A stretch of DNA of 64,000 nucleotides, taken from the NCBI RefSeq assembly GCF_000523235.1, contig NZ_CP006850.1, positions 5,084,001-5,148,000 of the forward strand, in the 5' to 3' direction. Numbering within the stretch: the stretch's first letter is position 1; the number at the start of each line of letters is the position of its first letter. The notes beneath the pieces are model-generated. The model was not told the DNA's origin and ran no database searches. It saw only the letters and a program-made list of their open reading frames with translations. A program made the position numbers and the translations under genes. Of this stretch, positions 61,889 to 64,000 are shown piece after piece. Source of the stretch: Nocardia nova SH22a. GTDB taxonomy: Bacteria; Actinomycetota; Actinomycetes; Mycobacteriales; Mycobacteriaceae.

Positions 61889-63118
61889 GTGAGTCTCACA
61901 TTCGGCCGGAGAATGCTGCTCGCGGCGATCTGCTCGGTCGCCGTCGCGACGGTGTACGTCGCGCAGCCCGTGCTCGCGCAGATCGGCCGCGACCTCGGAG
62001 TGCCCGAGGGCGAGCTGGGCTGGATCGTGACGGCAGGACAGGTCGGCTACCTGATCGGCCTGACTCTCCTTGTCCCCCTGGGAGATAAGCTCGACCGACG
62101 CGGACTCGTCGTGGGCCACCTGATTCTCGCCGCGGCCGGCATGTCGGCCGCGGCGGTCGCCCCCGATCTCCGACTTCTCCTGGTCGGCCTCGCCGGTGCC
62201 GGTGTGTTCGCGGTCGTCGTCCAGATCACGGTCGCATTCGCCGCGGATCTGTCGACTCCGGAGGATCGGGGCCGCACGCTCGGAATCGTCACGTCCGGGG
62301 TCGTCCTCGGCATTCTCGGATCACGCACGCTCGCAGGGGGACTCGCCGCGCTGTGGGGATGGCGAAGCGTCTACGCGGTGCTCGCGGCGCTTCTCGTCGT
62401 GCTGGCCGTCTTCGTTCGAGTCCTGCTGCCGGGCGATCAGCGTTCCGGCACCCCAACATACGGCGAGACACTGCTGTCCCTCGGGCGGCTCTTCCGGGAT
62501 CCGCTGTTCGTTTCGCGCGGGCTGATCGCGTTCTTCCTGTTCGCGTCCTTCGGCACGCTCTGGAGCGGACTCGCACTACCGCTCGCGGCCGCGCCGTGGC
62601 ACCTGAGTACAGCGCAGATCGGCCTGTTCGGAATCGCAGGACTCGCCGGTGCGCTGGGGGCCGCACGAGCGGGCCGATGGGCCGACACCGGCAGAGCCGA
62701 CCTGGTCACCGGCGGCGCCCTGGTACTGCTGGCCGCGTCCTGGCTGGCCTCCGGACAAGCGACCTGGTCACTGTGGCTGACCATCGTCGGCGTCATCGTG
62801 CTCGACTTCGCGGTCCAAGCCGTACACGTCAGCAACCAGGCCCTGCTCACCGCCGCGTACCCACACCGAACCAGCAGCGCCATCGGCGGCTACATGCTCT
62901 TCTACTCCCTGGGCTCCGCCCTCGGCGCAACCGCCACCACCACGGTGTACTCCACGTCGGGATGGCACGGATCCGCCACCCTCGGAGCCACTTTCGCCCT
63001 CTGCGCACTCCTTGTCTGGGCGCTCAGCACAATGCTGCACGCCGCACCGCGCGGTGGCGGTATTCTGTGCCCTCATGTCGCAGCCGGGCATCGGGTGACG
63101 GAACAATCCGTACCATGA
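61889..63118 (+). CDS. MFS transporter
   Basis: About 409 residues with twelve predicted membrane segments. VYVAQPVLAQIGRDLGVPEG and LLVPLGDKLDRRGLVVGHL (the MFS GxxxDRxGRR-type loop) define the family, close to drug or arabinose-efflux type MFS proteins. The GTG at 61889 has GGAG seven bases upstream. Its TGA overlaps the next gene in ATGA (63115-63118), linking it with a luciferase-like oxidoreductase under the divergent HxlR regulator. Confidence 0.9.
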   Translation: MSLTFGRRMLLAAICSVAVATVYVAQPVLAQIGRDLGVPEGELGWIVTAGQVGYLIGLTLLVPLGDKLDRRGLVVGHLILAAAGMSAAAVAPDLRLLLVGLAGAGVFAVVVQITVAFAADLSTPEDRGRTLGIVTSGVVLGILGSRTLAGGLAALWGWRSVYAVLAALLVVLAVFVRVLLPGDQRSGTPTYGETLLSLGRLFRDPLFVSRGLIAFFLFASFGTLWSGLALPLAAAPWHLSTAQIGLFGIAGLAGALGAARAGRWADTGRADLVTGGALVLLAASWLASGQATWSLWLTIVGVIVLDFAVQAVHVSNQALLTAAYPHRTSSAIGGYMLFYSLGSALGATATTTVYSTSGWHGSATLGATFALCALLVWALSTMLHAAPRGGGILCPHVAAGHRVTEQSVP

Positions 63119-64000
63119 CGAACCAGCAGACGACACTGCGCTTTTCGGTCCTGGACACGGCACCGATCGTTCAGGGCTCGAATGCGAGTCAGGCGCTGCG
63201 TGACTGCGTCGAGCTGGCGGAATTCATCGACGGGCTCGGCTTCCACCGGTTCTGGATGCCCGAGCATCACGGTATGCGCGGAGTGGCCAGTGCGGCACCG
63301 GCGGTCATGGTCGACCGCATCGCGTCCGTTACCCGGAATGTGCGGGTGGGAGCGGGCGGCGTCATGTTGCCCAACCACTCGCCCATCGTGATCGCGGAGC
63401 AGTTCGGCACGTTGGAGGCATTTCACCCAGGTCGCGTCGATCTCGGGCTCGGCCGTGCGCTGGGCGGGCCCCGCGCGGTCGCCGATCGGATCCGCGGCCC
63501 GCGCGAACGGACGGCCACACCGTTCGAAGACCAGGTCCAGGAATTGCTGGGGCTGTTCGACGAACGGGCCGACAACGCCGTAGCGGCGGTGCCCGCCACC
63601 GGCAACCGACCCGAATTCTGGATGCTCGGAAGCAGTGACCACACCGCCCGGGTCGCCGGTAGGCTCGGACTTCCGTTCGCGGCGGCCCATCACCTCGAGC
63701 CCACGAACACACTCGCCGCCGCCCGCGTCTACCGGCTGGCTTTCCAACCATCCGCGCTGTGCCCGGCGCCCCGGACGATGATCAGCGTCGCGGCCATCGC
63801 CGCCGAGAACGACGACCGCGCTCAGTGGCTCTCCGGATCGCTGAGAATGAAAACCGCACGGCGAAAAGAGAAACAGGCGATACGACTACCCAGCCCACAG
63901 ACCGCAGCAGACCATGGATACGCCGGCAAACGGCACGCCGAAGACGAACTCGACGGCGTATTCGTCGGGGCCCCTGCGACCGTACTGCCGCGTCTATGGG
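63115..64000 (+). CDS. Luciferase-like monooxygenase (LLM class), partial at right edge
   Basis: The gene begins at the ATG of an ATGA overlap and runs off the window after 295 codons. GFHRFWMPEHHGMRGVASAA is the hallmark of the MsnO8-type LLM group, followed by GAGGVMLPNHSPIVIAEQFG and TLEAFHPGRVDLGLGRALGG. These use reduced flavin. The C-terminal part is outside the window. Confidence 0.9.
   Translation, partial: MTNQQTTLRFSVLDTAPIVQGSNASQALRDCVELAEFIDGLGFHRFWMPEHHGMRGVASAAPAVMVDRIASVTRNVRVGAGGVMLPNHSPIVIAEQFGTLEAFHPGRVDLGLGRALGGPRAVADRIRGPRERTATPFEDQVQELLGLFDERADNAVAAVPATGNRPEFWMLGSSDHTARVAGRLGLPFAAAHHLEPTNTLAAARVYRLAFQPSALCPAPRTMISVAAIAAENDDRAQWLSGSLRMKTARRKEKQAIRLPSPQTAADHGYAGKRHAEDELDGVFVGAPATVLPRLW

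Noticed and set aside
1..64000. CRISPR arrays, tRNA or rRNA genes, intact insertion sequences or prophage
   Set aside because: No regularly spaced repeats, no cloverleaf-like or conserved rRNA sequence, and no transposase, integrase or phage structural protein was recognised. The palindromic element has only two copies here and no transposase.

Overview
The window is high-GC actinobacterial DNA and most resembles Nocardia or a close relative in Mycobacteriales. Pointers are a complete YrbE/Mce operon, a deazaflavin (F420)-type nitroreductase, frequent GTG starts, many 4-base ATGA/GTGA gene overlaps, and families such as PucR, HxlR, DUF5996 and LIP lipases. The species call is an inference. 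I found no rRNA, tRNA, CRISPR array or intact insertion sequence.

Bases 1-11.8 kb hold mixed metabolism: a partial methyltransferase, a large ArnT-like glycosyltransferase, a FadD-type acyl-CoA ligase with an NTF2-like partner under a PucR-type regulator, a divergent SDR/TetR pair sharing an operator, a proline iminopeptidase, and a TetR regulator followed by a 3-hydroxyacyl-CoA dehydrogenase. From 11.85 to 14.2 kb a tightly coupled minus-strand operon encodes orphan heme-copper-oxidase-like subunits III and IV plus two paralogous membrane proteins. It diverges from a complete mce operon (two YrbE, six Mce, one Mce-associated protein; 14.35-24.0 kb). One near-identical palindromic site occurs twice in the divergent region and once before the TetR gene, so that regulator may control both operons.

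From 24 to 30 kb lie a GNAT, secreted proteins, a TetR, a methyltransferase and an F420-type protein. The last of these is followed by a 74-bp palindromic element that recurs at 59.6 kb. From 30.3 to 39.5 kb is a sulfur module: a sulfonate/taurine-type ABC transporter whose binding protein carries a NosL-like C-terminal domain, a SulP permease, a cysteine-type sulfatase, a GntR/UTRA regulator and a formylglycine-generating enzyme that would mature the sulfatase. Two coupled MutS-like ATPases follow (39.7-42.7 kb), then a P450 with a ferredoxin remnant, a decapitated TetR beside an AT-rich island, a secreted GH1 glycosidase and a Mug-type DNA glycosylase.

From 47 to 50.8 kb is a MoxR ATPase / DUF2201-VWA / third-subunit cluster whose third gene is split by one extra base in a G7 tract. 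At 51.6-52.8 kb an acetyltransferase is translationally coupled to an IF-1 paralogue behind a promoter and a 19-codon leader ORF. From 56.3 to 57.4 kb is a gene graveyard (ECF-sigma, LysR, YCII and SnoaL fragments) best explained by one inversion plus deletions. The right end has a LIP-type secreted lipase, a truncated ADP-ribosylglycohydrolase, an alpha/beta-hydrolase lacking its catalytic Ser and His, and an HxlR regulator divergent from an MFS transporter that overlaps a luciferase-like oxidoreductase cut by the window edge.
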